Shown: positions 16,074 to 24,463, counted from the first letter of the stretch. The stretch: 59,827 nucleotides of DNA from Clostridium sp. 28_12 (GCA_001916055.1 MNRR01000035.1:17302-77128); one strand, 5' to 3'. A program made the numbers and translations. Notes: generated by a model not told the origin, from the letters alone.

Positions 16074-18143
16074 TTAAGCATTTAATTGATTGAATGTGCT
16101 TGTCATGCTTGTTAAACCTATTACTACTAATGGTATAATTAAATATCCAACAAATAAGCAAATCATTGGTGCAAAACCAACACCTTTACCTATTAAACCT
16201 TTTCTTGATACTAATTGGTTATTTGTATCTTTTCTCTTTTCTTGGTGGTAATCTCTATCTGCATCTAATTCATCAAAAGCTTCTTTTATTGGAATTTTTT
16301 CTACTGCTGCTTGCAAACTTTCTACAATTCTTATCATATCTTGGTTTGTTACAGAATTTTTAAGTTCTTCTAATGCCTCCCAAGCCCCAGCCTCATAGTT
16401 GTTTACACATTTTGCAATAGGCTCTTTGAAAATATTAGCATAACGCTCTAGCCATTCCAAAATCATTTCTACACTTATTCTTTCAATCTTCATTAGCATT
16501 AATATTATTGTTTGGAACTGCATTACTTCGTTTTCCATTTCGAGTTTTCTCATAAATTTTTGGAAATACATCATCCAAACAGGTGCCATATAAGCTATTA
16601 GTGAAAAACCACAAGCTAGTAATATTTCAAACCACTGCATTTGTTCTGAATTTACAACTTTTAATTTGTCCATAATTCTTGCAGCATCATCTTCTAAATT
16701 CTCGTCATCTGCTTCATAATATACTGAATTTACCATTGCGTTTTCTACTTGTGCCTGAGTTATTTTTAAGTTTCCTTTTAACTTATCTAAGAAGTAATTA
16801 TCTTGTTTTGTAAGTTCTTCTGCTGCCTTCTGATTCTTTTCTGATAAAGAACCTAGAACTTCTTGTCTTGTAGTAGGATTAGTATATACATAGTTTATCG
16901 CAACTTTATGTAATATTATGAAAAATATAATTGAACATATAAATGTCACAATTGTTAATACAAGTCTATTTACATATATCCATTCCATTTTGGCTTTTGA
17001 TGCTGATTCTTTCATTAAGTCTTGCATTTTTCTATAATCTTTAGTACCTGCTTTAGGTATAAAGCAATTTATTGCTTGTTTTAAAATTGGAACTTTGTAT
17101 ACTTTTTCTTGCCAAGGATGGTCATTTTGTGATATTGCAACTTGAACTCCACCATTATCTTTTAATTTTCTTGTAATTATGTATGATACTACTGTTAAAA
17201 GTACTATTAGTATTTGTGCAACCAAACCAATTTTTCCATTATAAAAGCTTGTTGTAAAATTAAAATTTGAAACTGCCCATGCTTTTAAAGGTTCAAGCAA
17301 TAGTACTGGTGCAATTGAAATAAATGCCAAACTTTGAAATACATAATTTAATTTGTCTCTTTTTAATATTTCCAACTGCATTTCTTGTGTAATGTTGTCA
17401 ACATTTTTTAGATATAAAGAAGAACCATCGTCTCCTTTTCTATCACCAAATTCTTGTGTTAAATATGATATACCCGCAAATTCTTTTAAATAGTCATTTG
17501 GGGCTACATCATAATATTTTTCTAGTTCTGTCTCTGGGTCATTTGAACATAATATTTCATATATTTTTTCACCCTGTTTTGATACATTTTTTTCATCATC
17601 TAATGATACTTGATATATTGCTTCTTCTACCATGTTATATTCATGGTATGCATGTCTTATTTCCGCAAAGAAATCTATTTGTTCTTTAAGTAGATTGTTA
17701 TCGATTTTATCTACCATTCCTTGAACTATTGTATCTACAATAAATAGTTCAAAGATTAATAATATTGACATTAGCAACCAGTTATTATGAGTAATAAGTA
17801 TCGTAATCCCTGCTATCAACAAAAATATTAAAATTGCTTTTGTTAATATTTGGGCAGCTTCTTTTCTGGTTGTATATTCATCATCAATATTAACTATTTC
17901 AAGTCTTCTTCTTAATTTAAATAAATATCTTTTTAGAAAAGGTGTCCTAATAAGTCTTATGTATATTTTTTGGTACATAATATCTGTTGAAAATCCATCA
18001 GCTTTTGTACCTTCTTGTAATTTCTTCATTTTTGCATATTCAGATTTACCCATCATTTTCTTTAGGATAATATATGCTATAATTACGCCAATAAATAATA
18101 CAACTATTCCTATTATTATATATTTTAGCATCTGTGTACTCAT
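16074..18143 (-). CDS. Fused TadB/TadC-like filament assembly platform
   Basis: A 689-residue inner-membrane protein. In Tad systems two separate proteins, TadB and TadC, form the platform under the ATPase. Here one chain has two T2SF-like halves. The first (about 1-330) has helices near 7-27, 100-125, 265-285 and 310-330, and a cytosolic segment with EQIDFFAEIRHAYHEYNMVEEAI. The second (about 385-689) has helices near 395-415, 510-530 and 665-685, and a segment with EVMQFQTIILMLMKIERISVEMIL split at Met. SD AGGAGG is 12 bp from the ATG, with an 11-bp palindrome (18144-18154) in between. Neighbours are the ATPase and the pilin-like subunits. Confidence 0.85.
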   Translation of the reverse strand: MSTQMLKYIIIGIVVLFIGVIIAYIILKKMMGKSEYAKMKKLQEGTKADGFSTDIMYQKIYIRLIRTPFLKRYLFKLRRRLEIVNIDDEYTTRKEAAQILTKAILIFLLIAGITILITHNNWLLMSILLIFELFIVDTIVQGMVDKIDNNLLKEQIDFFAEIRHAYHEYNMVEEAIYQVSLDDEKNVSKQGEKIYEILCSNDPETELEKYYDVAPNDYLKEFAGISYLTQEFGDRKGDDGSSLYLKNVDNITQEMQLEILKRDKLNYVFQSLAFISIAPVLLLEPLKAWAVSNFNFTTSFYNGKIGLVAQILIVLLTVVSYIITRKLKDNGGVQVAISQNDHPWQEKVYKVPILKQAINCFIPKAGTKDYRKMQDLMKESASKAKMEWIYVNRLVLTIVTFICSIIFFIILHKVAINYVYTNPTTRQEVLGSLSEKNQKAAEELTKQDNYFLDKLKGNLKITQAQVENAMVNSVYYEADDENLEDDAARIMDKLKVVNSEQMQWFEILLACGFSLIAYMAPVWMMYFQKFMRKLEMENEVMQFQTIILMLMKIERISVEMILEWLERYANIFKEPIAKCVNNYEAGAWEALEELKNSVTNQDMIRIVESLQAAVEKIPIKEAFDELDADRDYHQEKRKDTNNQLVSRKGLIGKGVGFAPMICLFVGYLIIPLVVIGLTSMTSTFNQLNA

Positions 18144-18171
18144 GTTCTAAGAACACCTCCTATGTTTTTTA

Positions 18172-20097
18172 TTATTTTTCTGCTTTTGCACTTACTTTTC
18201 TTTCTTTTTTGATTTGATCTCCCCAGTATTTTTCAACAAAGGCATCAAATTCTCCTAAATCTGATTCATCCATATTAGCTCTCATCTCAGCTAAATTTTT
18301 GTCCGTAATTTTATTTGTAATTTGATATTCACCATCAACATATTCTAATACATTTTGATATCTGTATAAGTTTTGTTCTGTAACTTTTGAAAAATATGTT
18401 GTTGCATTTTCAAAGAATTTTTGAACCTTTCCATTCATAGTTTTTTCTGAATTATAATCATAATCATATGTTTTTTTATCAACTATTGGAATACATTCTG
18501 TTACTCTTTCTATATATCTTCTTCCTCTAAAGTCTTTTTGTAGATGTATATCAAAGTTTAATACTTGTACAACTTGTTCTTCTGCTGTTTTTTCATTTTT
18601 GAATACACCAGCTCTTAACATAGAGTTACGTAGAGCTGTTACTAAGTCTGGGAATGTTTTAGCATGGTGAGTAAATAATGTAAATTTAGATGCAACCTGT
18701 GCAGATTGAATCATCCAAGATGCTACGGGGTCTGTTGCAACCTCACCTATGATGTTTACAGAACCATCGGTTTTTTTCTGTACGTCCAAACATTCTTGTC
18801 CAGATATTGTATCTGTTTCACGCATTGACAAAATGTTTCTTGTTGGATAAACTTTTCTTAAGTGCAACTCGAAAGCAGTTTCTGTAATACGTAAGTTCAT
18901 TGTTTCATATATATTTTCAATCATACCCATAAGTAGTGTTGTTTTACCACAACCTTGCTCACCAGTGATTGATGTAATTCTTGCTCCTTTTACAAGGAAT
19001 TTTAATAAATCTATTACTTTATCACTACCTGGCATCTCTCCTGTCCATTGCTCGACTGTCGCTCTTTTTACGTCAAACTTTCTTACAAAGAATGCCCATG
19101 TTTCTGACATTGATGGTCTTACTACAACAACACGTGAACCATCTTTCATTTCATTGATTTTATAACCATTTGTGTCTGATAACTGTCCTGGGTTATTGTA
19201 TTTATAAATATTTTGACATACCCTTTTTAATTCTGATTCTGTGCCAAATGATAAGAATGCTAAACGTATTGATTTACCTTGGAAGAATATCCATATACTG
19301 TCACAAGCTCTTGGAACTTTATGTTCAGCAACTTGGTCTAAATAATCTCCATCCGTTTGTGCAACTTGGCTTAAGAAACTTTCTGGCAAACCAGATACAC
19401 CACCAGATACACCATCTATGTTCATATCTCTTATCTCATCTATTGAGCTATATCCTTTATAGTGTTGATATATTCTTTGAACAACAATTTCTAATTTGTC
19501 ATAGAATGACAATGTGATATTTTCTTTTTCAAATATTTCACTTATCTCGTCATCTGTTATTACATAACAAGGTTTTGTTTCACCTTGCAAATATTTTAGT
19601 GTAGCAAGATTATATCTCTTGATTAATTGTGTTAATGCTTCATATCCAAATTCTTTTTTATAAACATATATTAAAATATCAAATTTGTCTTGTGGTGTAA
19701 GCAATGATGGCATATCAAATGGAATTGCACTTGAAATGTTTGCTTCATTTACACCATATTCTTTTGATAAAAGGTCAAATATAAGTTCTTTTACATATCT
19801 TTTATCATTTACATCTCCATATGTACAACCTTTTAAAGCCTTTTTTAAAGCGTACTTTTTATTTTTTCTACGTTTTAATTCTTCTTCTGACAAACCAATA
19901 TCATATAAGTTTACTTTTGTAATTTCGTCAAGTCTTTTCTTAATATAGTCTCTCATCTCATCTAAAGTATATGTTTTTTCGTCTTTTTGTACTTCTTCTT
20001 CCACTTCTGCATTTTTATTTCTTTTTACAAAATATGCTATGCCTCCACCGGCAAGTATTATAACAACTAGTGTTAATATTATATTAGTTAGTGTCAT
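18172..20097 (-). CDS. cpaF: CpaF/TadA-type assembly ATPase with an N-terminal membrane anchor
   Basis: Powers pilus assembly by ATP hydrolysis at the membrane face. The 641 residues include a C-terminal motor with Walker A GEQGCGKTT (about 379-387), an Asp/Glu region ILSMRETDT, a Walker B-like IIGEVATD (about 449-456) and the His box THHAKT (about 476-481). The usual GEVRG is GEVATD here. The N-terminus is unusual: residues 4-24 (NIILTLVVIILAGGGIAYF) form a membrane helix followed by a charged linker, whereas CpaF ATPases are normally peripheral. It is only 4 bp from the upstream ParA-like gene and 28 bp from the platform gene. Function is firm at family level. Confidence 0.9.
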   Translation of the reverse strand: MTLTNIILTLVVIILAGGGIAYFVKRNKNAEVEEEVQKDEKTYTLDEMRDYIKKRLDEITKVNLYDIGLSEEELKRRKNKKYALKKALKGCTYGDVNDKRYVKELIFDLLSKEYGVNEANISSAIPFDMPSLLTPQDKFDILIYVYKKEFGYEALTQLIKRYNLATLKYLQGETKPCYVITDDEISEIFEKENITLSFYDKLEIVVQRIYQHYKGYSSIDEIRDMNIDGVSGGVSGLPESFLSQVAQTDGDYLDQVAEHKVPRACDSIWIFFQGKSIRLAFLSFGTESELKRVCQNIYKYNNPGQLSDTNGYKINEMKDGSRVVVVRPSMSETWAFFVRKFDVKRATVEQWTGEMPGSDKVIDLLKFLVKGARITSITGEQGCGKTTLLMGMIENIYETMNLRITETAFELHLRKVYPTRNILSMRETDTISGQECLDVQKKTDGSVNIIGEVATDPVASWMIQSAQVASKFTLFTHHAKTFPDLVTALRNSMLRAGVFKNEKTAEEQVVQVLNFDIHLQKDFRGRRYIERVTECIPIVDKKTYDYDYNSEKTMNGKVQKFFENATTYFSKVTEQNLYRYQNVLEYVDGEYQITNKITDKNLAEMRANMDESDLGEFDAFVEKYWGDQIKKERKVSAKAEK

Positions 20098-20101
20098 TTT
20101 T

Positions 20102-20968
20102 TCACCTCATTTTCATTTGCAATTCTTGCAATTTTTTTATAATTTTCTCCATAAGTTCTAGCACATCTTGCATAAAAATATAATTTTCATCTGATGTGTC
20201 TTTTATACTTCTTAGCCTTAAGAATAAGTCCGGCACTGTTGCATCTTCTGCTGCTTCAAAGTACAATATATTGAATGGTACTACATTAAGCTCTTTTCTC
20301 TCTTGCATATATTTCATAACATTTCTTGAATTGTATTTTGTGTTAGCTATATATTTTCCTATAACAGGTAATGTTTTAGGATTTCCTATATTTGCATTTT
20401 TTTGTCTTTGAATTAGATATCTGTCTAGACTTGACTTTTTTTGTGATAATACATAAACATTCAAGTTAGATATGCTAAGAATTTCATCTCTTAAGTTCTC
20501 TGGTATTAATTTATCTAAATCGACCAGAACCATGTCATAATACTGATTTGCAACTTTTATTAAATCTATATAATATTTTTGAATTTTTTCGTATTCTTTT
20601 AGATTGGTTTCTCGAGTAACTTCTTTCGCACCTAGAAAACCATTTATGATTTCTAGTCTTTCTTTAAAAATTACTTTAGTGTAATCTGTTATTACATTTG
20701 GTGTTAATTTGTTAGCTGCTATTAATTTTATAAGACCTTCAATTCCATTTTCAACAGCTATATTATTTGACTTAATTCCAAATAATTTTAATGTTTTTTG
20801 TGTTTCATCTCCCCAAAAACAATTTTTTATTGTTGGATCTTGAAAGCTTGTTGATATTAATAGAATTTTATAATTGCGTTCTATAGCCATTCGAGTTGCA
20901 ACTGCAACTGCAGTAAGGGTTTTTCCTGTTTGGTCTCTCTCATCATTCCAAAATGTTACAATTGGCAT
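20102..20968 (-). CDS. ParA-like ATPase of the Tad-like system (CpaE/TadZ position), GKT kept
   Basis: In Tad loci a ParA/MinD-fold protein (CpaE, TadZ) places the pilus machine. This 288-residue protein starts MPIVTFWNDERDQTGKTLTA, a deviant Walker A in which the final GKT survives but the glycine-rich part is NDERDQ. A hydrophobic strand KILLISTSF and a Walker B-like YYDMVLVDLD (about 143-152) follow, then NVYVLSQKKSSLDRYL. The long insert between them (about 60-130) is not typical of chromosome-partition ParA. It may bind ATP weakly. It is translationally linked to cpaF (4-bp gap). Confidence 0.82.
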   Translation of the reverse strand: MPIVTFWNDERDQTGKTLTAVAVATRMAIERNYKILLISTSFQDPTIKNCFWGDETQKTLKLFGIKSNNIAVENGIEGLIKLIAANKLTPNVITDYTKVIFKERLEIINGFLGAKEVTRETNLKEYEKIQKYYIDLIKVANQYYDMVLVDLDKLIPENLRDEILSISNLNVYVLSQKKSSLDRYLIQRQKNANIGNPKTLPVIGKYIANTKYNSRNVMKYMQERKELNVVPFNILYFEAAEDATVPDLFLRLRSIKDTSDENYIFMQDVLELMEKIIKKLQELQMKMR

Positions 20969-20987
20969 TTTCTTCTCCTTCTAAATA

Positions 20988-21674
20988 TTAAAGACTTTTA
21001 ATTATGTTCCTAATTTCTCTTTTATCTATTTCTTCGTCTATATCTTTTGCTAAAAATTCAATATTGTTTCTATATTCATTACTCAAATTTCCAAGTTTTA
21101 TTTTATTCAAACGTTGATTTTCCATTATTTCAGGCAAATCACCGTTTTCTAATATAAAATATATTTTTTCTTCATTCCATATTGCTTTTGATCCAAGCAC
21201 TAAAAAGTTGAAATATTCTTCTTCTTCTTTAAGCATATATCTTGTATAAAATATTCTTGTCATTCTAGTAGGCACTCCTAGTTGGCTTATTATTTCGACT
21301 CCTTTTTTTAATGAATACATATCAAACGATGTTACATAGTATATTTTTTCAGAAGATTGTAATGCAAATCTTGTAACACCTTCAAAACTATCTGTATCTA
21401 CTATCACATAATCATATTCTAAATTTTCATTTTCCTCTAGTCCCATATATTGTCTTAGTTTTTCAAAGCTGTCTAGTCCAACTGCCACATCTATATTCTC
21501 ATAAGTTGTTATATATGACTTAGTTGGGTTTATAACTGGTACAACATATTTACATTTTTGTGTTATTGTGTCGTCTATTACTAGGACTTTTTTGCTTGTC
21601 ATTGCTAATACTTTGGCTACACTTAATATTACATCTGTCTTATCATAGGCTCCTATAAACCCTATTTTTTTCAT
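20988..21674 (-). CDS. ParA-fold protein of the Tad-like system with degenerate Walker A
   Basis: A 228-residue protein beginning MKKIGFIGAYDKTDVILSVA. The layout (first strand, P-loop region, helix, then KKVLVIDDTI) is that of MinD/ParA proteins, but the P-loop reads GAYDKTD rather than KGGxGKT, so ATP binding is doubtful. Later strands include DYVIVDTDSFEG (about 98-109) and KIYYVTSFDMYSLKKG. I use the ATG at 21674, which has AAAGGAAG upstream; the frame is open to a TTG at 21698 that overlaps that site. Two such proteins in a row suggest a pair of one active and one inactive partner, which is inference. Confidence 0.78.
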   Translation of the reverse strand: MKKIGFIGAYDKTDVILSVAKVLAMTSKKVLVIDDTITQKCKYVVPVINPTKSYITTYENIDVAVGLDSFEKLRQYMGLEENENLEYDYVIVDTDSFEGVTRFALQSSEKIYYVTSFDMYSLKKGVEIISQLGVPTRMTRIFYTRYMLKEEEEYFNFLVLGSKAIWNEEKIYFILENGDLPEIMENQRLNKIKLGNLSNEYRNNIEFLAKDIDEEIDKREIRNIIKSL

Positions 21675-21728
21675 ATGTTTTATCTTCCTTTCTTGCAATA
21701 CTGCATGTTTTACAACTTATTTAAAGTT

Positions 21729-21758
21729 CTTTTAGCAAGAGGATTCTCTTGCTAAAAG
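21729..21758 (-). other. Intercistronic 13-bp perfect hairpin after the SAF gene
   Basis: CTTTTAGCAAGAG and CTCTTGCTAAAAG pair perfectly around a 4-nt loop, just 3 bp after the stop codon of the first operon gene. The minus strand continues with AACTTTAAATAAG, so no proper U run follows. It looks like a partial terminator, RNA-processing or 3'-end stabilising element that would raise the level of the first gene over the rest. Confidence 0.7.
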
Positions 21759-21760
21759 TT

Positions 21761-23098
21761 TTAATTTGAAGATGTTGTTGCATCAGTTCCTGTAGTTCCG
21801 CTAGCTAAAGATTCTAAATATTTTTGTCTTGATGTTATTTCATTTGTTATTTTTTCTTCTGATTTATCAGATATATTTGAATTGTAATCTTCTGTTGAAT
21901 TTATTAATGATTGTAAATAATCATTTCTACTCTTCTTAGCAGAGTCTGAATATCTTGCAGCTAATTCTGCGCTTGCTTGAGTTACAATGTTAGGATTTGA
22001 TTGAATTAGTGCTGTTACTGCTGCATTTGGTGTATATGTTGGTAATGATGCTGCTTGCATTCCTGCTTCGACATATTTGGTTGCATATAATCTTGAGCCT
22101 AGCAAACCATATGCCTCTACAATTGCACTTGACATTGATAATATTTCATCTTCTCTTAAATTCAATCTTACTGTGTCTGCCACATATGAACCATCAGAAT
22201 TTACTGGAATATTGGCTTGTGCTTTTGATACTACTATGAAGTCTTGTCCACCTGGTGTCATTAATCTTACATCAACATAATCATTTGTCATCAAGTCAAC
22301 TGGTAATACTATCATATTATATTCTTGTTGTCTTGTATCATCTGTTACAACTTCATCAGATTGTACAACAAGATTTGGTGTTGCAACTGTATTTTTATTC
22401 ATTGTTACTTTTGCAACTACTGGTACATTTTGCAAAGATAAATATGTTTTAACTCTAGTTCTTTGTGTTGAAGTTGTAATTGAATCTGTATCTAACTTAT
22501 ACACATAATATGAACCAGTTGCTGTTTCTTGGTATACTCTTGTAATTATATCATTAGTATTTGAAGCATCTACTATATATGCACCATCATCATCTTGTAG
22601 TACATTATCTCTAGATGATACTTCTGTTAATGAATTCACGTCTCCATTGTATTTATCTGTGCATTTGTATTTTTTACCATTGATTTCTACAACCTCTATA
22701 ATAGAATCAGGTTCATTTATGTATAAACCTTGTTGGCTTTTACTAAATGATGTGTTTGTTATATTGTTATAGTAGTCTGTGTTAAATGTTTTTCCGTCTT
22801 TTGTTTGTAAATACCATGTGTCTATAACTGAAGATGTTGCAGTCGCATTGCTTGGTATTGCGTCTTGACTAATTTGTTTCGTAACAAACATGTCTTGTGT
22901 TATTACTTGACCAGATTTTACGTCTTGACTTAAAACATATACATTTCTTTTTGAGTCAGCTTCTGCTTTTAATTGTTCTGTCTTTTGTTTAAGTTGCACG
23001 AATAATAATGCTACTATTACCCCCGCTATTAATAATGTTATTATCACTCCTAATAGGAATGAATTTCTTGCTTTTCTTTGCATTGGATTTGATGCCAT
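21761..23098 (-). CDS. CpaB/RcpC-like SAF-domain membrane protein, first gene of the Tad-like operon
   Basis: A 445-residue protein with one N-terminal membrane helix (about 13-34) and an outward SAF domain starting NVYVLSQDVKSGQVITQDMF (about 48-67), the signature of CpaB proteins that line the exit path of Tad pili. A roughly 100-residue insert (about 90-190) with NSLTEVSSRDNVLQDDDGAY splits it from a second half carrying MIVLPVDLMTNDYVDVRLM (about 257-275). The C-terminal part is helical and Ser/Asn-rich. GGAGG and a promoter upstream mark it as operon head. No secretin gene accompanies it, as expected for a one-membrane cell. Confidence 0.85.
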   Translation of the reverse strand: MASNPMQRKARNSFLLGVIITLLIAGVIVALLFVQLKQKTEQLKAEADSKRNVYVLSQDVKSGQVITQDMFVTKQISQDAIPSNATATSSVIDTWYLQTKDGKTFNTDYYNNITNTSFSKSQQGLYINEPDSIIEVVEINGKKYKCTDKYNGDVNSLTEVSSRDNVLQDDDGAYIVDASNTNDIITRVYQETATGSYYVYKLDTDSITTSTQRTRVKTYLSLQNVPVVAKVTMNKNTVATPNLVVQSDEVVTDDTRQQEYNMIVLPVDLMTNDYVDVRLMTPGGQDFIVVSKAQANIPVNSDGSYVADTVRLNLREDEILSMSSAIVEAYGLLGSRLYATKYVEAGMQAASLPTYTPNAAVTALIQSNPNIVTQASAELAARYSDSAKKSRNDYLQSLINSTEDYNSNISDKSEEKITNEITSRQKYLESLASGTTGTDATTSSN

Positions 23099-23153
23099 TT
23101 TTTATTTCCTCCTTATTTTCCGCATTTATATGCTTTATATGCTATCTTTATTA

Positions 23154-23182
23154 ATTTTACCTCTTTTTTTTATTAAAATCAA
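23154..23182 (-). promoter_or_regulatory. Putative promoter of the Tad-like operon
   Basis: TTGATT (23182-23177) and TAAAAT (23159-23154) with a 17-bp spacer, about 55 bp upstream of the first start codon. All downstream genes to 12530 lie on the same strand with gaps of at most 71 bp, so this probably drives the whole operon. Confidence 0.65.
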
Positions 23183-23237
23183 CAATATGTGAATTTTGTA
23201 ATATAAACTTAATATTTTTGTAATATTTTTGTAATAT

Positions 23238-23335
23238 TGCACACGTGAGATCGCTTTTTTTCCGTGCAAAATTGCACACGCGAGATCGCTTTTTTTCCGT
23301 GCAATGCACACGTGAGATCGCTTTTTTTCCGTGCA
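23238..23335 (-). repeat. Repeat array R4: three 31-bp units
   Basis: Units at 23238-23268, 23273-23303 and 23305-23335, with spacers of 4 and 1 bp. All are in the orientation that reads T7 on the plus strand; middles are CACGT or CGCGT variants of the ATCTC type. The array fills the gap between the HAD gene and the promoter region of the Tad-like operon. Confidence 0.9.
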
Positions 23336-23339
23336 AAAT

Positions 23340-24206
23340 TTAAATTAAATTATCTAGTGCATATGCAACACCATCTTCTATATTTGAATATGTTATTTTA
23401 TCTGCAATTTCTTTTACATATGGTGTACTTTGCCCCATAGCAATTCCTAGTTTTGCTTTTTCAATCATCATTTTATCATTCAAATTATCACCAATTGTAA
23501 CAATCTGTTCTTCAGCTATTTGCATCTTATTTTTTAATACTTGTAGTGCATTCCATTTATCGACATTTTTTGCAGAAATTTCCGTATAAAAATATTCTAT
23601 CGGAACATCTTCTGTTCCTTGTTTTATCATCTTTCTAGACATATGTGACACTTCTAGCACTTCAATATCATTTATTTCTTTTAATTTCCTCATTATAGAA
23701 TTAAATATAGATTTACTACTATCACATACTGTTATTTTTAATACTTTTTCATCTCTTTCTTGTATATAATGATAAATATCACTTACTATATTAATATGAG
23801 TTTTATCTTTCTCTTCCTTATTTAAATTTTCTTTATTGTAATATAACACATTGGCTTGTAAACTTTTAGCCAAAATTTCCTTTTCTGTATAAATATTATA
23901 ATAAATGCTATTTTGTTCGCAAATTTTTATAATATCTAAAGTTTTTTGCTTTTTTAAAGTATTTTCGTATATTATTTGATCATTTGCTATATCATATACA
24001 ATAGCTCCATTTCCTGAAATAAAATATTTATTGCTATTTATTTCTTTTGCAATTGTTTTTATCGAATCAATTGGCCTTCCTGATGCAATAATTACTTCTA
24101 TCCCTTTTAGTTGTGCTCTTTCTATCGCTTCCTTTGTTTTCTGTGTTACCACTCCATATTGATTTAGCATTGTACCATCTAAATCAATTGCTACTAATTT
24201 ATTCAT
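23340..24206 (-). CDS. Cof-type HAD-IIB family sugar-phosphate/nucleotide phosphatase
   Basis: A cytosolic Mg-dependent phosphatase of 288 residues. Motif I is LVAIDLDGTML (nucleophile Asp at about residue 8), motif II VIIASGR (about 41-47), followed by a C2B cap domain. Motif III/IV is near VTIGDNLNDKMMIEKA (about 231-246), and the typical end is IADKITYSNIEDGVAYAL. Substrate is not predictable within Cof proteins. The start is set at 24206, where AAGAAAGGA lies upstream; the open frame to 24326 only reads through repeat units of R5 and adds a false Lys/Arg/Cys-rich N-terminus. Flanked by repeat arrays on both sides. Confidence 0.93.
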   Translation of the reverse strand: MNKLVAIDLDGTMLNQYGVVTQKTKEAIERAQLKGIEVIIASGRPIDSIKTIAKEINSNKYFISGNGAIVYDIANDQIIYENTLKKQKTLDIIKICEQNSIYYNIYTEKEILAKSLQANVLYYNKENLNKEEKDKTHINIVSDIYHYIQERDEKVLKITVCDSSKSIFNSIMRKLKEINDIEVLEVSHMSRKMIKQGTEDVPIEYFYTEISAKNVDKWNALQVLKNKMQIAEEQIVTIGDNLNDKMMIEKAKLGIAMGQSTPYVKEIADKITYSNIEDGVAYALDNLI

Positions 24207-24224
24207 TTTTCTTTTTTCCTTTCT

Positions 24225-24392
24225 TGCACACGTGAGATCGCTTTTTTTCCGTGCAAAACTGCACACGTGAGATCGCTTTTTTTTCGTGCAAAACTGCACA
24301 CGTGAGATCGCTTTTTTTCGGTGCAATGCACACGTGAGATCGCTTTTTTTCCGTGCAAAATTGCACAGAAAAAAAGCGGAATAAAATGTGCA
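24225..24392 (-). repeat. Repeat array R5: five 31-bp units, the last inverted
   Basis: Units at 24225-24255, 24260-24290, 24295-24325 and 24327-24357 read T7 on the plus strand with middles of the ATCTCACGT kind. The fifth, 24362-24392, is in the opposite orientation (A7, middle GAATAAAAT). Units four and five face each other and can form a stem of about 16 bp (GCTTTTTTTCCGTGCA with its partner, one mismatch). The array lies in the leader of the HAD gene. Confidence 0.9.
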
Positions 24393-24433
24393 AAAATTTC
24401 CTGTTTATTTTTCTTTCAAATTGTACATCATAA

Positions 24434-24463
24434 GTTTAGAAAAAGCAATAGTTTTTTCTAAAC
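24434..24463. other. 11-bp inverted repeat upstream of the SASP gene
   Basis: GTTTAGAAAAA (24434-24444) and TTTTTCTAAAC (24453-24463) around an 8-nt loop. It stands about 20 bp before the SASP ribosome site, where a forespore promoter would be expected; I could not recognise a convincing sigma-G promoter here. Confidence 0.55.

Noticed and set aside
24206..24393. Extended HAD frame and the 64-residue Lys/Cys-rich frame in array R5
   Set aside because: Both come from translating repeat units; the HAD protein starts with its motif I at 24206.
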